Shown here: piece after piece, positions 8,618 through 17,247 of the stretch
Layout of the letters: each line of letters starts with the position of its first letter
Position numbering within the stretch: the stretch's first letter is position 1
NCBI GenBank assembly: GCA_964496365.1
Contig: CAZBZK010000017.1
Location: forward strand, 1 to 22,941
Length of the DNA stretch: 22,941 bases
Direction: 5' to 3'
DNA from: AB-629-J13 sp964496365
GTDB taxonomy: Bacteria > Fidelibacterota > Marinisomatia > Marinisomatales > AB-629-J13
Notes under the pieces: generated by a model
Databases searched by the model: none
What the model was told of the DNA's origin: nothing
Seen by the model: only the letters and a program-made list of their open reading frames with translations
Position numbers and translations under genes: made by a program

Positions 8618-10033
8618 ATGAAAAGAACAACAACTGGTTTAATCGTTTTTGGAGTTATATTAGGTTTACTTTATTTTTTTGGAATTTCATTTTACGAGGG
8701 TATTTGGAGTTTTCCAAGTTTTAGTCCAGTACCTCTCATGGTGATCGCTCTGGTAGGTACGGGAGTATTTGTAACATTCTGGTTAGGATTTCCTCAAATT
8801 AAACACCTAAAACATGGAATAAAAGTTACAGCGGGGAAATTTGATAATCCTGATGATGAGGGAGATTTAAACCATTTTCGTGCTCTTACAACTGCCTTAT
8901 CAGCAACCGTTGGGATTGGAAATATCGCCGGAGTTTCCACGGCTCTTTATTATGGAGGACCGGGTGCACTTTTTTGGATGTGGGTAACCGCCTTTTTTGG
9001 TACTACATTAAAATTTGCTGAGTGTTCCTTGGCGTTAAAATATAGAGAAATGGATAAAAATGGTTTTACAGCAGGTGGTCCGATGTATACCATTGAGAAT
9101 GGATTAGGTGTCAAGTGGAGATGGTTGGCAGGATCGTTTGCAGCCTTTGCAATTATTTGTTCTTTCGCTACAGGTAATGCAATTCAATCATTTACCGTTT
9201 CAGATCAATTATATTCCGAAATGAGACAAATTGTCGGTTCTCAACATTTTATTATGGTAAAACATGAACTTTGGACCGGATTTTTTGTCTCTATTAATCA
9301 AGTAATTACCGGCATTATTATGGCAGGATTAGTTGCCATGGTAATTATCGGTGGAATTAGAAGGATTGGAAGTGTTACCGGATATCTTGCACCGATTATG
9401 GCGGCAATTTATGTATCCGGAGCATTGCTGGTAATCATGTATAATTTTGACAAAATTTCATCAAGTCTGGGGTTGGTTTTTTCCATGGCATTTAATCCAC
9501 CCGCAACCATCGCCGGAACCGGAGGTGGAATATTAATGACTATGCTTTGGGGTATAAAACGTGGGTTATATTCCAATGAAGCAGGNNNNNNNNNNNNNNN
9601 NNNNNNNNNNNNNNNNNNNNNNNNNNNNNNNNNNNNNNNNNNNNNNNNNNNNNNNNNNNNNNNNNNNNNNNNNNNNNNNNNNNNNTCCTTCGCATTTAAA
9701 GAAGGATTGAGTTGGTTATTTGATTATGGTGACAAAATTGTAACTCTTTCAGTTTTACTTTTTGCATTATCCACAGCAATCAGTTGGTCTTTTTATGGAG
9801 ATCGATCTGCAGAATATCTTTTCGGAAACAAAGCGGTTGTACCCTATCGATGGATTTATGTTTGTTTCGTTTTTCTGGGAGGAATTGCTAGTCTCGAAAC
9901 CGTTTGGGCTTTTGGAGATGCTGCACTGGGTTTTATGACGTTCCCAAATTTGATTTCTATTTTATTACTTTCAATTCCTCTAAAGAAAATGACAAAGGAT
10001 TATTTTTCAATTGACCATAAACCATATAAATAA
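8618..10033 (+). CDS. Sodium:alanine/glycine symporter (AGCS family), interrupted by assembly gap
   Basis: A multi-pass inner membrane carrier of the AGCS family, which imports alanine or glycine with sodium. Family signatures visible are the region ATVGIGNIAGVSTAL with GGPGALFWMW after it, then GFTAGGPMYTIENGLG, and GIKRGLYSNEAG just before the gap. After the gap come TAISWSFYGDRSAEYLFG and a final hydrophobic segment. ATG at 8618 has AAGGA seven bases upstream, one of the clearer ribosome sites here. The 100 Ns remove roughly the segment that normally follows NEAG (related proteins have GSAPIAHAAA and about 60 residues there). The true missing length is probably greater than 33 codons, and the printed length of 471 should not be trusted. 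The following gene begins six bases after its stop. Confidence 0.9.
   Translation: MKRTTTGLIVFGVILGLLYFFGISFYEGIWSFPSFSPVPLMVIALVGTGVFVTFWLGFPQIKHLKHGIKVTAGKFDNPDDEGDLNHFRALTTALSATVGIGNIAGVSTALYYGGPGALFWMWVTAFFGTTLKFAECSLALKYREMDKNGFTAGGPMYTIENGLGVKWRWLAGSFAAFAIICSFATGNAIQSFTVSDQLYSEMRQIVGSQHFIMVKHELWTGFFVSINQVITGIIMAGLVAMVIIGGIRRIGSVTGYLAPIMAAIYVSGALLVIMYNFDKISSSLGLVFSMAFNPPATIAGTGGGILMTMLWGIKRGLYSNEAXXXXXXXXXXXXXXXXXXXXXXXXXXXXXXXXXXSFAFKEGLSWLFDYGDKIVTLSVLLFALSTAISWSFYGDRSAEYLFGNKAVVPYRWIYVCFVFLGGIASLETVWAFGDAALGFMTFPNLISILLLSIPLKKMTKDYFSIDHKPYK
9586..9685. other. Assembly gap, exactly 100 Ns
   Basis: Positions 9586-9685 are all N. Exactly 100 is a common placeholder for a scaffold gap of unknown size. 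The flanks belong to one AGCS symporter gene, so the two contigs are probably correctly joined. The frame happens to stay open across the placeholder. Confidence 0.99.
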
Positions 10034-10039
10034 CCATTA

Positions 10040-10852
10040 TTGAAAAAACAGAATTTAATTTTAGAAACAGGAATTCTTGCCGCTCAATCTTCGGCAGATA
10101 TCATACTTAATGCATTAAATAAACCAAAAATTATTGATTTTAAAGGAACCACCAATTTGGTAACTCAGACAGATTCCGAATCTGAACAAAATATTAAATC
10201 CATAATATCAAATACATTTCCTGATCATGGAATTTTAGCAGAGGAGACTGGAATATCTAAGAGCAATTCGCCTTATTTATGGATTGTGGATCCACTTGAT
10301 GGCACTACAAATTTTATTCATGAATATCCTTCCTTTTCTGTGTCAATTGGTGTTTTGTATAATAATATTCCTATGATTGGGATTGTATTAGAATTACCCA
10401 TCAAAAGATTGTATTTCGCAGTAAAAAATAAAGGAGCCTATTGCGATGATATTCCAATCTCCGTTTCTGAAACTTGTGAATTATCCAAATCTCTTTTGGT
10501 CACCGGATTTGGATATGAACACGATGAGAAGTGGAACAATAATATGAAATTGTTTAAACAATTTACCGACATCACTCAAGGTGTCCGCAGATTAGGTGCA
10601 GCTTCAGTGGATTTATGTCACATTGCTTCAGGAATAGCAGATGGATTTTGGGAATTTGATCTGAAGCCGTGGGATGTGACAGCAGGAATGATTATCGTTA
10701 AGGAAGCAGGCGGTTCTATTTCGAAAATGAAAGGAGAACCGTTTTCGATTTTTGATGATCAAATCATCGCATCCAACGGGAACATTCACTCTCAAATGGT
10801 TAGAGAAATTGGTAAAACTATTTTCTCCTGTAACCAGAATGTGAAAAATTAA
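10040..10852 (+). CDS. suhB: Inositol-1-monophosphatase family protein (SuhB-like)
   Basis: A magnesium-dependent sugar phosphatase of the IMPase superfamily. The 270-residue product carries the metal site E68/E69 in LAEETG, the core D84-P-L-D87-GTTNF, and the second signature centred on D212 in LKPWDVTAGM, followed by KEAGG. These are complete, so it should be active. Substrate choice among inositol phosphate, other sugar phosphates or PAP cannot be read from this, and the E. coli relative SuhB also acts in rRNA transcription. The start appears to be TTG at 10040-10042. It lies in the same frame as the symporter gene and six bases after that gene's TAA, with no in-frame ATG in between. The two genes are therefore co-transcribed. 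Confidence 0.9.
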   Translation: MKKQNLILETGILAAQSSADIILNALNKPKIIDFKGTTNLVTQTDSESEQNIKSIISNTFPDHGILAEETGISKSNSPYLWIVDPLDGTTNFIHEYPSFSVSIGVLYNNIPMIGIVLELPIKRLYFAVKNKGAYCDDIPISVSETCELSKSLLVTGFGYEHDEKWNNNMKLFKQFTDITQGVRRLGAASVDLCHIASGIADGFWEFDLKPWDVTAGMIIVKEAGGSISKMKGEPFSIFDDQIIASNGNIHSQMVREIGKTIFSCNQNVKN

Positions 10853-10905
10853 TGGCTAAACTGGGACTTTACCCAATTCTAATACTTTATATGAGACCAC
10901 ATCGA

Positions 10906-11559
10906 TTAGGCTTTTATTTTTATTGTATCAAACAAAATATCTCCTACACCATAACTTAATGAATCCCCTGGAGTAATTTTCCCTACGCCCTCCGGAGTAC
11001 CGGTAAAAATTACATCACCGACCATCAGTGGGATTCTATTGGAAAGGAACCTAATTAATTTTTCAATTGAATAAATCATATCATTTATGTGCCCTCGTTG
11101 AACCGTTTCCCCATTTTTTTTTAACCAAAAATGATGTTTCCATAGAGGATCATCCCAAAGTAAAAAATCACTCATTATCGTTGAATTTTTAAAATTTTTT
11201 GATAAAAACCATGGTAATTGTTTTGTTTTTAAATGATTCTGTAACCCTCGATCTGTCATATCCAACCCCAATCCAATTCCATCTACATAATCATTTACAG
11301 ATGAATTAATTTTATAACCATTTTTTTTTAATAAAACTACAACTTCCAGTTCATGATGAATGAGTGAATTTTGAGGAATAGAAATTAGATTTCCTTGATT
11401 GACACATGCTGTAGATTTTTGAAAAAATACAGGTGATTCGGGAATAGAATTTTTCAACTCCTCAGCATGTGAAACATAATTTCGCCCCACACAATAAATA
11501 TGTTGGATGTTTATTGATTCATTTTTAGAATTTTGAACGGTTACAGATTTATCATTCAT
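10906..11559 (-). CDS. Fumarylacetoacetate hydrolase family protein (FAHD1-like)
   Basis: A small FAH-fold enzyme resembling FAHD1/YcgM proteins, which hydrolyse acylpyruvates or decarboxylate oxaloacetate. Using the ATG at 11557-11559 the product is 217 residues; an in-frame TTG at 11578-11580 would add seven. The metal ligands appear as E70 and E72 in HHELEV and D100 in GLDMTDRG. The sequence then runs through LPWFLSKNF and the family segment GDVIFTGTPEGVG near the C-terminus. The ATG overlaps the last codons of the PurL-like gene by 8 bases, which implies coupled translation. It is the last gene of the long minus-strand run and converges on the inositol phosphatase gene across 53 bases in which I see no clear terminator. 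The exact substrate is unknown. Confidence 0.88.
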   Translation of the reverse strand: MNDKSVTVQNSKNESINIQHIYCVGRNYVSHAEELKNSIPESPVFFQKSTACVNQGNLISIPQNSLIHHELEVVVLLKKNGYKINSSVNDYVDGIGLGLDMTDRGLQNHLKTKQLPWFLSKNFKNSTIMSDFLLWDDPLWKHHFWLKKNGETVQRGHINDMIYSIEKLIRFLSNRIPLMVGDVIFTGTPEGVGKITPGDSLSYGVGDILFDTIKIKA

Positions 11560-13447
11560 AAAAAGGAATAATTTTTTCAACAGGAATATCGATCATATCA
11601 TTAAAAGTAAATTTTCCTGTATTTGTAACCCTCCCGATAGTTGTGCTTGGTACACCAAAATTCATACAAATGCGTTCAAATTCCATGATATCTTCCTCTT
11701 TTAGACTGATTAAAATGAGTCCTTGTGTTTCACCAAATAATAATTCTTCCGGTTTAACTTTTCGCGATAAATGAATTCGTGCCCCCAATTGTTTGTTGTT
11801 AAAATTCAAATTGGAGACCAAAGCAGTTGCAAGACCACCTCTACTCACATTTGTAGCAGTCTGAATCAAATTTCGTTCTAAACTTAACTGAATGACTTCC
11901 CCAAGTTTTAACTCCATGTTTAAGTCTATTTTTATTGGATGTTCTAATACTCTTTTTGGATAACAAGATTCGAATACAGATCCCTTTAGCTCTCCCCTAT
12001 GGCTCCCCAAAATAGATATAAAATGGTCTTCCTCACAAAATCCCAAAGTTGGAGGAATTACTTTGTCAAATAATTCTCCCAATACTCCAATAGTTTGATG
12101 GGCAATTTGGGAATCAAGTTCGAATTGATTGGAAATAAATTTTAAATTAAAATGTTTTGAAGTTGATTTATAACTTTCATTAAGACGTACACAATCTGAA
12201 ATTAATTCAGAATTGGATGATACATTATTGCAAATAAAAATATATTTTGGTTTGACACCAGTACACCAAAGGGACCGGACCGCATTTGCTACAGCAATTT
12301 TTCCTCCAGCATCCGGGTCAATTTTAGTGTAATGGCTCGCTTCTGAAAATGTAATTCCAAATTTATCACTTTTTTTACTCCAAAATATCTTTTCAGGAAA
12401 AATATTTTTTTCTGTATTTTGAAAATTAGGTTTAAATGATAACTTGTTCCGATTTATGGCTTTGAGGATTTTTAATAATGCTTTATTTCCATTTAATTCT
12501 GTATTGACTTCTCTTTCAGAAATCTTGATTTTCTGATTTTTTATGCTGGGGACAGTGGAATTATCCGCCCTCCATAAATAACGAAAAATTGATTTTGGAA
12601 AGGAATATAACTGAGTATTCCTTGTTTGAATCTTAATTGAATCATTGGATATAAGTGAACCCAAATTGATTACATGATAATGTTCATCATTTAATAAACT
12701 AATTTGATTGAAAATTCCTTTGTTGCCAATAATAATCAATTCTGGAATCCCTGATTTAGATATTAAGGAATTTATGTCAGATTCTCGATTGATTTTTATG
12801 TCAAGTCCTCTTTCTTGATCCATCATTAAATTTAAAATGGTTAACAATGGAGATAAATCATCAGGAATTGAAATACAGAAGTTTGGAGTGTTTTCATTCA
12901 ATTTATTAACCAAATTTGCTAAACCTCTGAATTGAGAATCCAATGAATTAGACATATAGGTGATTAAATAAATTGAACTATGGTGAGAGATGGTATTTGA
13001 AAATTTATTTCCTTTACTAATTAAAAATATTTTCTCATCATAATTATTTTTATGATACTGATTAACGAAACCAGTTTGATCAAAATTTAGAAATTCTTGA
13101 CCAATTTTCGACATTTCGTTAAAAAGCAATAATGAATCTTCTTGATGGTGGTTTAGACCATAAAAAGTAATGTCATTTTTCAAGATTAATTGCTTTAGAA
13201 ACAGATTATAAATGGACAATTTGTTAAGCTTAGCACTGAGAAAAGAAAAGTGATCACCGGTATCATCATTACCCATTAATGTATTTTTAAACGAAGTGAT
13301 TTGGGAAAATGAAATAAAATGACGTTTTGATATCATTGGATGAATAGCAGACGCTATAAATTGTAGCTCTTTTTTTGTTGGATTTCTTTCTAATATAGAT
13401 TTTATAATCGAAATATCTTGATTTGTAAAAGAAGAATGTATTTCCAT
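11552..13447 (-). CDS. Degenerate PurL-like protein (FGAM synthase fold, signature motifs lost)
   Basis: A 631-residue protein (ATG at 13445-13447; an adjacent GTG would add one) with the layout of the small PurL, phosphoribosylformylglycinamidine synthase. PurL normally has a linker and two AIRS-type halves and about 720-770 residues. Numbering from the GTG: residues 8-45 resemble the PurL linker (LERNPTKKEL), and 200-265 resemble the end of the first half. The region 365-632 is the second half: PDAGGKIAVANAVRSLWCTG, LGSHRGELKG, NVSRGGLATAL and EELLFGETQG. The catalytic ESHNHPS stretch is absent. The usual CLNFGNPE is CNNVSSNSE, SGNVSLYNE is SNQFELDSQ, and PTPVIG is HQTIG. The ORF is long and intact, so it is not a simple pseudogene. 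I infer a PurL pseudoenzyme or a paralog with a new role. It sits between recX and the FAH gene. Confidence 0.75.
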   Translation of the reverse strand: MEIHSSFTNQDISIIKSILERNPTKKELQFIASAIHPMISKRHFISFSQITSFKNTLMGNDDTGDHFSFLSAKLNKLSIYNLFLKQLILKNDITFYGLNHHQEDSLLLFNEMSKIGQEFLNFDQTGFVNQYHKNNYDEKIFLISKGNKFSNTISHHSSIYLITYMSNSLDSQFRGLANLVNKLNENTPNFCISIPDDLSPLLTILNLMMDQERGLDIKINRESDINSLISKSGIPELIIIGNKGIFNQISLLNDEHYHVINLGSLISNDSIKIQTRNTQLYSFPKSIFRYLWRADNSTVPSIKNQKIKISEREVNTELNGNKALLKILKAINRNKLSFKPNFQNTEKNIFPEKIFWSKKSDKFGITFSEASHYTKIDPDAGGKIAVANAVRSLWCTGVKPKYIFICNNVSSNSELISDCVRLNESYKSTSKHFNLKFISNQFELDSQIAHQTIGVLGELFDKVIPPTLGFCEEDHFISILGSHRGELKGSVFESCYPKRVLEHPIKIDLNMELKLGEVIQLSLERNLIQTATNVSRGGLATALVSNLNFNNKQLGARIHLSRKVKPEELLFGETQGLILISLKEEDIMEFERICMNFGVPSTTIGRVTNTGKFTFNDMIDIPVEKIIPFYE

Positions 13448-13466
13448 CACTTGTTTTTAAGATAAG

Positions 13467-13925
13467 TTAATTTGAATGAAATGAATCTATATGTGGAGAG
13501 ATTTGTTCCCAAGTAAATCCTTTTCGCTGTAGAAACTGAATAATTTTTTGCTTTTGTTTTTTAATATCATCATTTATTAACATTTTTTTTCGTTTTGATA
13601 TATGGTTCTTAATCATATCCGTAGAAGAAATATGTTTAAACTCTGATTCAATTGCATCATTTATATCATCATTTGAAATTCCATGTTGAGCCAATTTTGA
13701 TTTTAAATATATTTCACCAACTCCTTTTTGATTAACTTTATCACGAATGAATAATCTCACAAATTCTTTGTCATTTAAGTATCCAACATCATTCAAATAC
13801 GATATAGTTTCCAAAATTTCTGATTCTTTAAATCCCTTTTTAATTAATCGCATTTCCACTTCTTTGCAACTTCTTGCTCTATATTTTAATAAGTTTAGAG
13901 CCGCTTTAATTATAGGCTTTTCCAA
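13467..13925 (-). CDS. recX: Regulatory protein RecX
   Basis: RecX binds RecA filaments and modulates strand exchange. The 152-residue product is of normal length and built of three-helix repeats typical of the family. The first is AALNLLKYRARSCKEVEMRL, and the second repeat begins around GYLNDKEFVRLFIRDK, with a third near the C-terminus (FLQRKGFTWEQI). The start is taken as TTG at 13923-13925, since no in-frame ATG lies upstream before a stop at 13947-13949. It begins 42 bases after recA and is transcribed with it, the standard arrangement. The downstream neighbour is the PurL-like gene after a short spacer. Confidence 0.9.
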   Translation of the reverse strand: MEKPIIKAALNLLKYRARSCKEVEMRLIKKGFKESEILETISYLNDVGYLNDKEFVRLFIRDKVNQKGVGEIYLKSKLAQHGISNDDINDAIESEFKHISSTDMIKNHISKRKKMLINDDIKKQKQKIIQFLQRKGFTWEQISPHIDSFHSN

Positions 13926-13967
13926 TTCTATTTTTAAAATGATAAGTTACTAAAAATTGTGTTGGTT

Positions 13968-14981
13968 TTAAGCAGATTTGCTATCATCCATTCCTAAAAA
14001 CGCCCTCACTTTCTCAACGATTTGTTTTTGTATTTCAGGATTTTCTTTTAAATAAGATTTAGCGTTTTCCCTTCCTTGTCCTATTCTTGTATCTCCATAT
14101 GAGAACCAAGACCCGGTTTTTTCAATAATATCACCTTTAATGGCTAAGTCAAGAATATCACCCTCAGAAGAAATTCCCTCTCCATACATTATATCAAACT
14201 CTGTCATTTTAAATGGTGGTGCTACTTTATTTTTTACTACTTTGACTCTGGTTCTATTTCCGATAATTTCTGTTCCGTCTTTAAGAGAGGTGATTCTCCT
14301 AATTTCCATTCGAACAGATGTATAAAATTTTAAGGCTTTCCCTCCCGGAGTCACTTCGGGATTTCCATAAACAACACCAATTTTCATTCGAAGCTGATTG
14401 ATAAAAATAACACACGTATTCGATCGTGATACGATGCCTGTTAATTTTCTCAATGCTTGTGACATCAGCCTTGCTTGAAGTCCAACATGAGTATCGCCCA
14501 TTTCTCCATCCAATTCTGCCTTGGGTACCAATGCAGCAACAGAATCAATTACGATCACATCGACAGCTCCACTTCTCACCAAGGTTTCAGTAATCTCTAA
14601 AGATTGTTCCCCTGTATCAGGTTGAGAAATCAATAAATCCTTTACGACAACACCAATATTTTTTGAATACTCGGGATCCAAAGCATGTTCCGCATCAATA
14701 TAAGCTGCTTGGCCTCCACTTTTTTGAGCCTCCGCAACAATGTGCAATGCTAAAGTGGTTTTCCCGGAACTTTCTGGTCCATAAATTTCTATAATTCGTC
14801 CTTTGGGAACTCCACCAATTCCTAATGCTAAATCGAGTGATAACGCACCTGTTGAAATACAATTACCTTTTTCTACTGGTTTTTGTTCTCCCAATCTCAT
14901 AATGGAACCACGTCCAAATTGTTTATCAATTTGATGGATGGCCATATCCAATGCTTTGTCTTTTTGTATCGTTTTTTTCAT
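13968..14981 (-). CDS. recA: Recombinase RecA
   Basis: The central strand-exchange ATPase for homologous recombination, DNA repair and the SOS response. The 337-residue product is full length. Walker A is GPESSGKTT (68-76), Walker B is VIVIDSVAAL, and the core has the L1/L2 regions with MSQALRKLTG and INQLRMKIG followed by GNPEVTPGGKALKFY. The C-terminal domain ends in a short acidic tail (FLGMDDSKSA), shorter and less acidic than in E. coli. The ATG start at 14979-14981 lies nine bases after thpR. No LexA-type operator was seen in the immediate upstream bases, which are inside thpR, so the promoter must lie further up the operon or inside a gene. Confidence 0.98.
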   Translation of the reverse strand: MKKTIQKDKALDMAIHQIDKQFGRGSIMRLGEQKPVEKGNCISTGALSLDLALGIGGVPKGRIIEIYGPESSGKTTLALHIVAEAQKSGGQAAYIDAEHALDPEYSKNIGVVVKDLLISQPDTGEQSLEITETLVRSGAVDVIVIDSVAALVPKAELDGEMGDTHVGLQARLMSQALRKLTGIVSRSNTCVIFINQLRMKIGVVYGNPEVTPGGKALKFYTSVRMEIRRITSLKDGTEIIGNRTRVKVVKNKVAPPFKMTEFDIMYGEGISSEGDILDLAIKGDIIEKTGSWFSYGDTRIGQGRENAKSYLKENPEIQKQIVEKVRAFLGMDDSKSA

Positions 14982-14990
14982 AATTTACTT

Positions 14991-15572
14991 TTAGTCCGTT
15001 TTGGTTGTTAAAAAATGTGTTCCTAAAATACTATAAATGGGTCCACCTGAAAATAGTTCGCTGCTCATAAATCGAATTCTTGTAATTGACATGGGAATCG
15101 GATTAAAATTAACATTTAAAAAAGTGGAAATATCAGGCGTAGTTTTGGGGGGATATTTAACTCTTCCAATAGTTATATGAGGGATGAAATCCTTTTCCTC
15201 TCGAGGAAATCCTATGGTTTCCAGAGACTCATTAATATCGTTTATGAAGTGTTCTAATCTTTTTAATTGTCCATCCAAACCTAACCATAAAATTCTGGGC
15301 CGTTGCGGGATCGGGAAACATCCTGTTCCTTGAACGGATAATTCCATCCATTCATGTCTCCTGACAATATTTTCGAGTTCCTTGTTTATAGTTTCCAATG
15401 AATCAGGGGGTGTATGTCCAATAAATTTTAAGGTTAAATGGATTTGTCCGGGTTTGCTCCACCTTAAATTTTTTCCATTAAAATCTACAGTGGTTTTTAA
15501 CATATCTTGAAGTGAAATAATTTCGTTTGGAACCGTAACAGATATAAATGTTCGTAGTAGATGATCACTCAT
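14991..15572 (-). CDS. thpR: RNA 2',3'-cyclic phosphodiesterase (2H/LigT family)
   Basis: A 2H phosphoesterase related to E. coli ThpR/LigT, which opens RNA 2',3'-cyclic phosphates and can join tRNA halves in vitro. The 193-residue protein has both catalytic motifs: HLTL (45-48) and HITI (132-135). The region between them, with PRILWLGL, is typical. The ATG at 15570-15572 overlaps the end of cinA by 8 bases, so translation is probably coupled. It lies between cinA and recA, a place where thpR is found in a number of bacterial genomes. Its physiological substrate in this setting is not known. Confidence 0.9.
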   Translation of the reverse strand: MSDHLLRTFISVTVPNEIISLQDMLKTTVDFNGKNLRWSKPGQIHLTLKFIGHTPPDSLETINKELENIVRRHEWMELSVQGTGCFPIPQRPRILWLGLDGQLKRLEHFINDINESLETIGFPREEKDFIPHITIGRVKYPPKTTPDISTFLNVNFNPIPMSITRIRFMSSELFSGGPIYSILGTHFLTTKTD

Positions 15573-16785
15573 GAATTACTTGTCTCCGAACCAAATCCAG
15601 TGCTGAATAAGTTGCTCTGTATTTTATAGTGTATCTATTTCCATGAAAAATATATTTTTTTGCGAAGTGATTTTTCTCGGACGAATATCCTATATATACA
15701 AGACCCACAGGTTTATCAATTGTTCCGCCCTTTGGTCCTGCAATTCCAGTCAAACTTAGTCCGATGGACGAATTAAAAATTTTCCGTACTCCTCCTGCCA
15801 TTTCCAATGCTGTATTCTCACTCACTGCACCAAATTTAGATATAGTTGCTTCATTCACTTCAAGCATTAATTTCTTTATTTCATTTCTGTACGCAACAAC
15901 CCCTCCAACGAAATAGGAAGAACTTCCTGAAACAGATGTAAGTTTATGTCCCACGAACCCTCCTGTGCACGATTCAGCTAAAGCAATCGTTTTTTGTTTT
16001 TTATTTAAAATATTTCCAATTTTGATTTCAACCGATTCATCATCCTCCCCAAAGATTAATGTATCTAATTTTTGGTTTAAAATGTTAATTAAAGACTGAA
16101 ATTTAATTTTATTTTTCGAAGTGATTCGTATATCTACACCAGATAATTGGGGCAAAAATGCAATTGAACATGAATCAGAAAATTGTTGAACAATAGGAGA
16201 AATTTGTTCAGCGATGGAGGATTCTCCTCTTCCTATTGTACGAATTGTTTTAACAAAGAAATGATTGTTATTATTTTTTTTAAGATGGGGAATTACATAA
16301 TTCATCATCATTGATTCCATTTCTATGGGCACCCCTGGTAATGCATAAATTGATGTGTTTCCCTCAGTATAATGAAGTCCCCTGGCCGAACCCAACGGAT
16401 TTAAAATCATGGTTCCCTTTTTAGATGTTAACGCTTGATTTTTATTAAGTTTAGGAATGGGAATTTTTTTTTTGATAAAATAAGATTCAAGTTGCGCCCA
16501 ATAAGATGGGTCAAATTCGGGTTCATCGTTAAAATAGGTGTATAACGCATTTGGCGTGACATCATCATGAGTCGGTCCCAATCCTCCCGTTATTACAATC
16601 GCATCAGAAGATGGTATGTATTCTTTCAAGACACGATGAATCTGTGTCTTGTCATCTCCAATGGTGATTTGCTGAGAAACTGAAATTCCCACATTTAATA
16701 ATTTTTGACCAATCCACGCAAAATTTGAATTGACTGTAATTCCGAACAAAAGTTCATCACCAATAGAAATCAACGTGACGTTCAT
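15565..16785 (-). CDS. cinA: CinA family protein (MoCF domain plus nicotinamide-nucleotide amidase domain)
   Basis: A 406-residue protein with two domains. The N-terminal part (about 1-170) is a molybdopterin-binding-like domain, with SIGDELLFG at the start and ITGGLGPTHDD near 65-75. The C-terminal part (about 250-400) is the CinA/PncC domain, with ALAESCTGGFVG, GVVAYRNEIKK, and GIAGPKGGT. In characterised relatives the N-terminal part acts as ADP-ribose pyrophosphatase and the C-terminal part deamidates NMN for NAD recycling. CinA is also a competence-induced protein that works with RecA in Streptococcus. The ATG start overlaps the pgpA stop by four bases (ATGA). The position just before thpR and recA is the classical one. 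Confidence 0.94.
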   Translation of the reverse strand: MNVTLISIGDELLFGITVNSNFAWIGQKLLNVGISVSQQITIGDDKTQIHRVLKEYIPSSDAIVITGGLGPTHDDVTPNALYTYFNDEPEFDPSYWAQLESYFIKKKIPIPKLNKNQALTSKKGTMILNPLGSARGLHYTEGNTSIYALPGVPIEMESMMMNYVIPHLKKNNNNHFFVKTIRTIGRGESSIAEQISPIVQQFSDSCSIAFLPQLSGVDIRITSKNKIKFQSLINILNQKLDTLIFGEDDESVEIKIGNILNKKQKTIALAESCTGGFVGHKLTSVSGSSSYFVGGVVAYRNEIKKLMLEVNEATISKFGAVSENTALEMAGGVRKIFNSSIGLSLTGIAGPKGGTIDKPVGLVYIGYSSEKNHFAKKYIFHGNRYTIKYRATYSALDLVRRQVIHE

Positions 16786-17240
16786 AATCCAAATAATATC
16801 AAAATGTGAATGATTATAAAACTGTAAATACCGGCAACTACATCATCTAACATGACACCCCACCCATTTGAAATTCTTTCACATTTATTCACCGGATATG
16901 GTTTCCAAATATCGAATATTCTAAATAAAGAAAATGCAACGATTCCATACAATATAGAGGATTTAATAGCGATTAATGCAATCCACTGACCCACCCATTC
17001 ATCGATAACAACTACGCCCGGGTCTCGAGATTCAAGATATTTTTCAGTTAAATTAGATGAAAATACACCTACAATAAAAAAAAATCCAATTAAGAAAATA
17101 AAATTAGAAACAGATAGACTTGAACCAAAATAATACCATACCATCAGAGCTGTGAAGCTTCCTGCAGTTCCGGGAGCAATTGGAATCTTCCCAATATATC
17201 CAACCGAACTGATAAAATAGGCGAATGAATATTTATTCAA
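16782..17240 (-). CDS. pgpA: Phosphatidylglycerophosphatase A
   Basis: An inner membrane phosphatase that converts phosphatidylglycerophosphate to phosphatidylglycerol, the step after PgsA. The 152-residue product carries KIPIAPGTAGS near residues 18-28, DPGVVVIDEWVGQW around the centre, and a C-terminal NGWGVMLDDVVAG, all family signatures, among four hydrophobic helices. The start is TTG at 17238-17240, supported by GAGG five bases upstream, which lies within the last codons of pgsA. Its stop overlaps the cinA start by four bases. The direct pgsA-pgpA order puts two consecutive steps of phospholipid synthesis together. Confidence 0.93.
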   Translation of the reverse strand: MNKYSFAYFISSVGYIGKIPIAPGTAGSFTALMVWYYFGSSLSVSNFIFLIGFFFIVGVFSSNLTEKYLESRDPGVVVIDEWVGQWIALIAIKSSILYGIVAFSLFRIFDIWKPYPVNKCERISNGWGVMLDDVVAGIYSFIIIHILILFGL

Positions 17241-17247
17241 TCAGTCC

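Noticed and set aside
10031..10042. Possible stop-codon readthrough fusing the symporter to the inositol phosphatase
   Set aside because: The two frames are the same and only two codons separate the TAA from the TTG. However, the two families are unrelated in location (membrane and cytosol) and each is complete at this point. A TTG restart is simpler.
11552..13447. Annotation as an active FGAM synthase (PurL)
   Set aside because: The fold-level similarity is real, but the catalytic and substrate motifs are absent in both halves, so a plain purL call would mislead.
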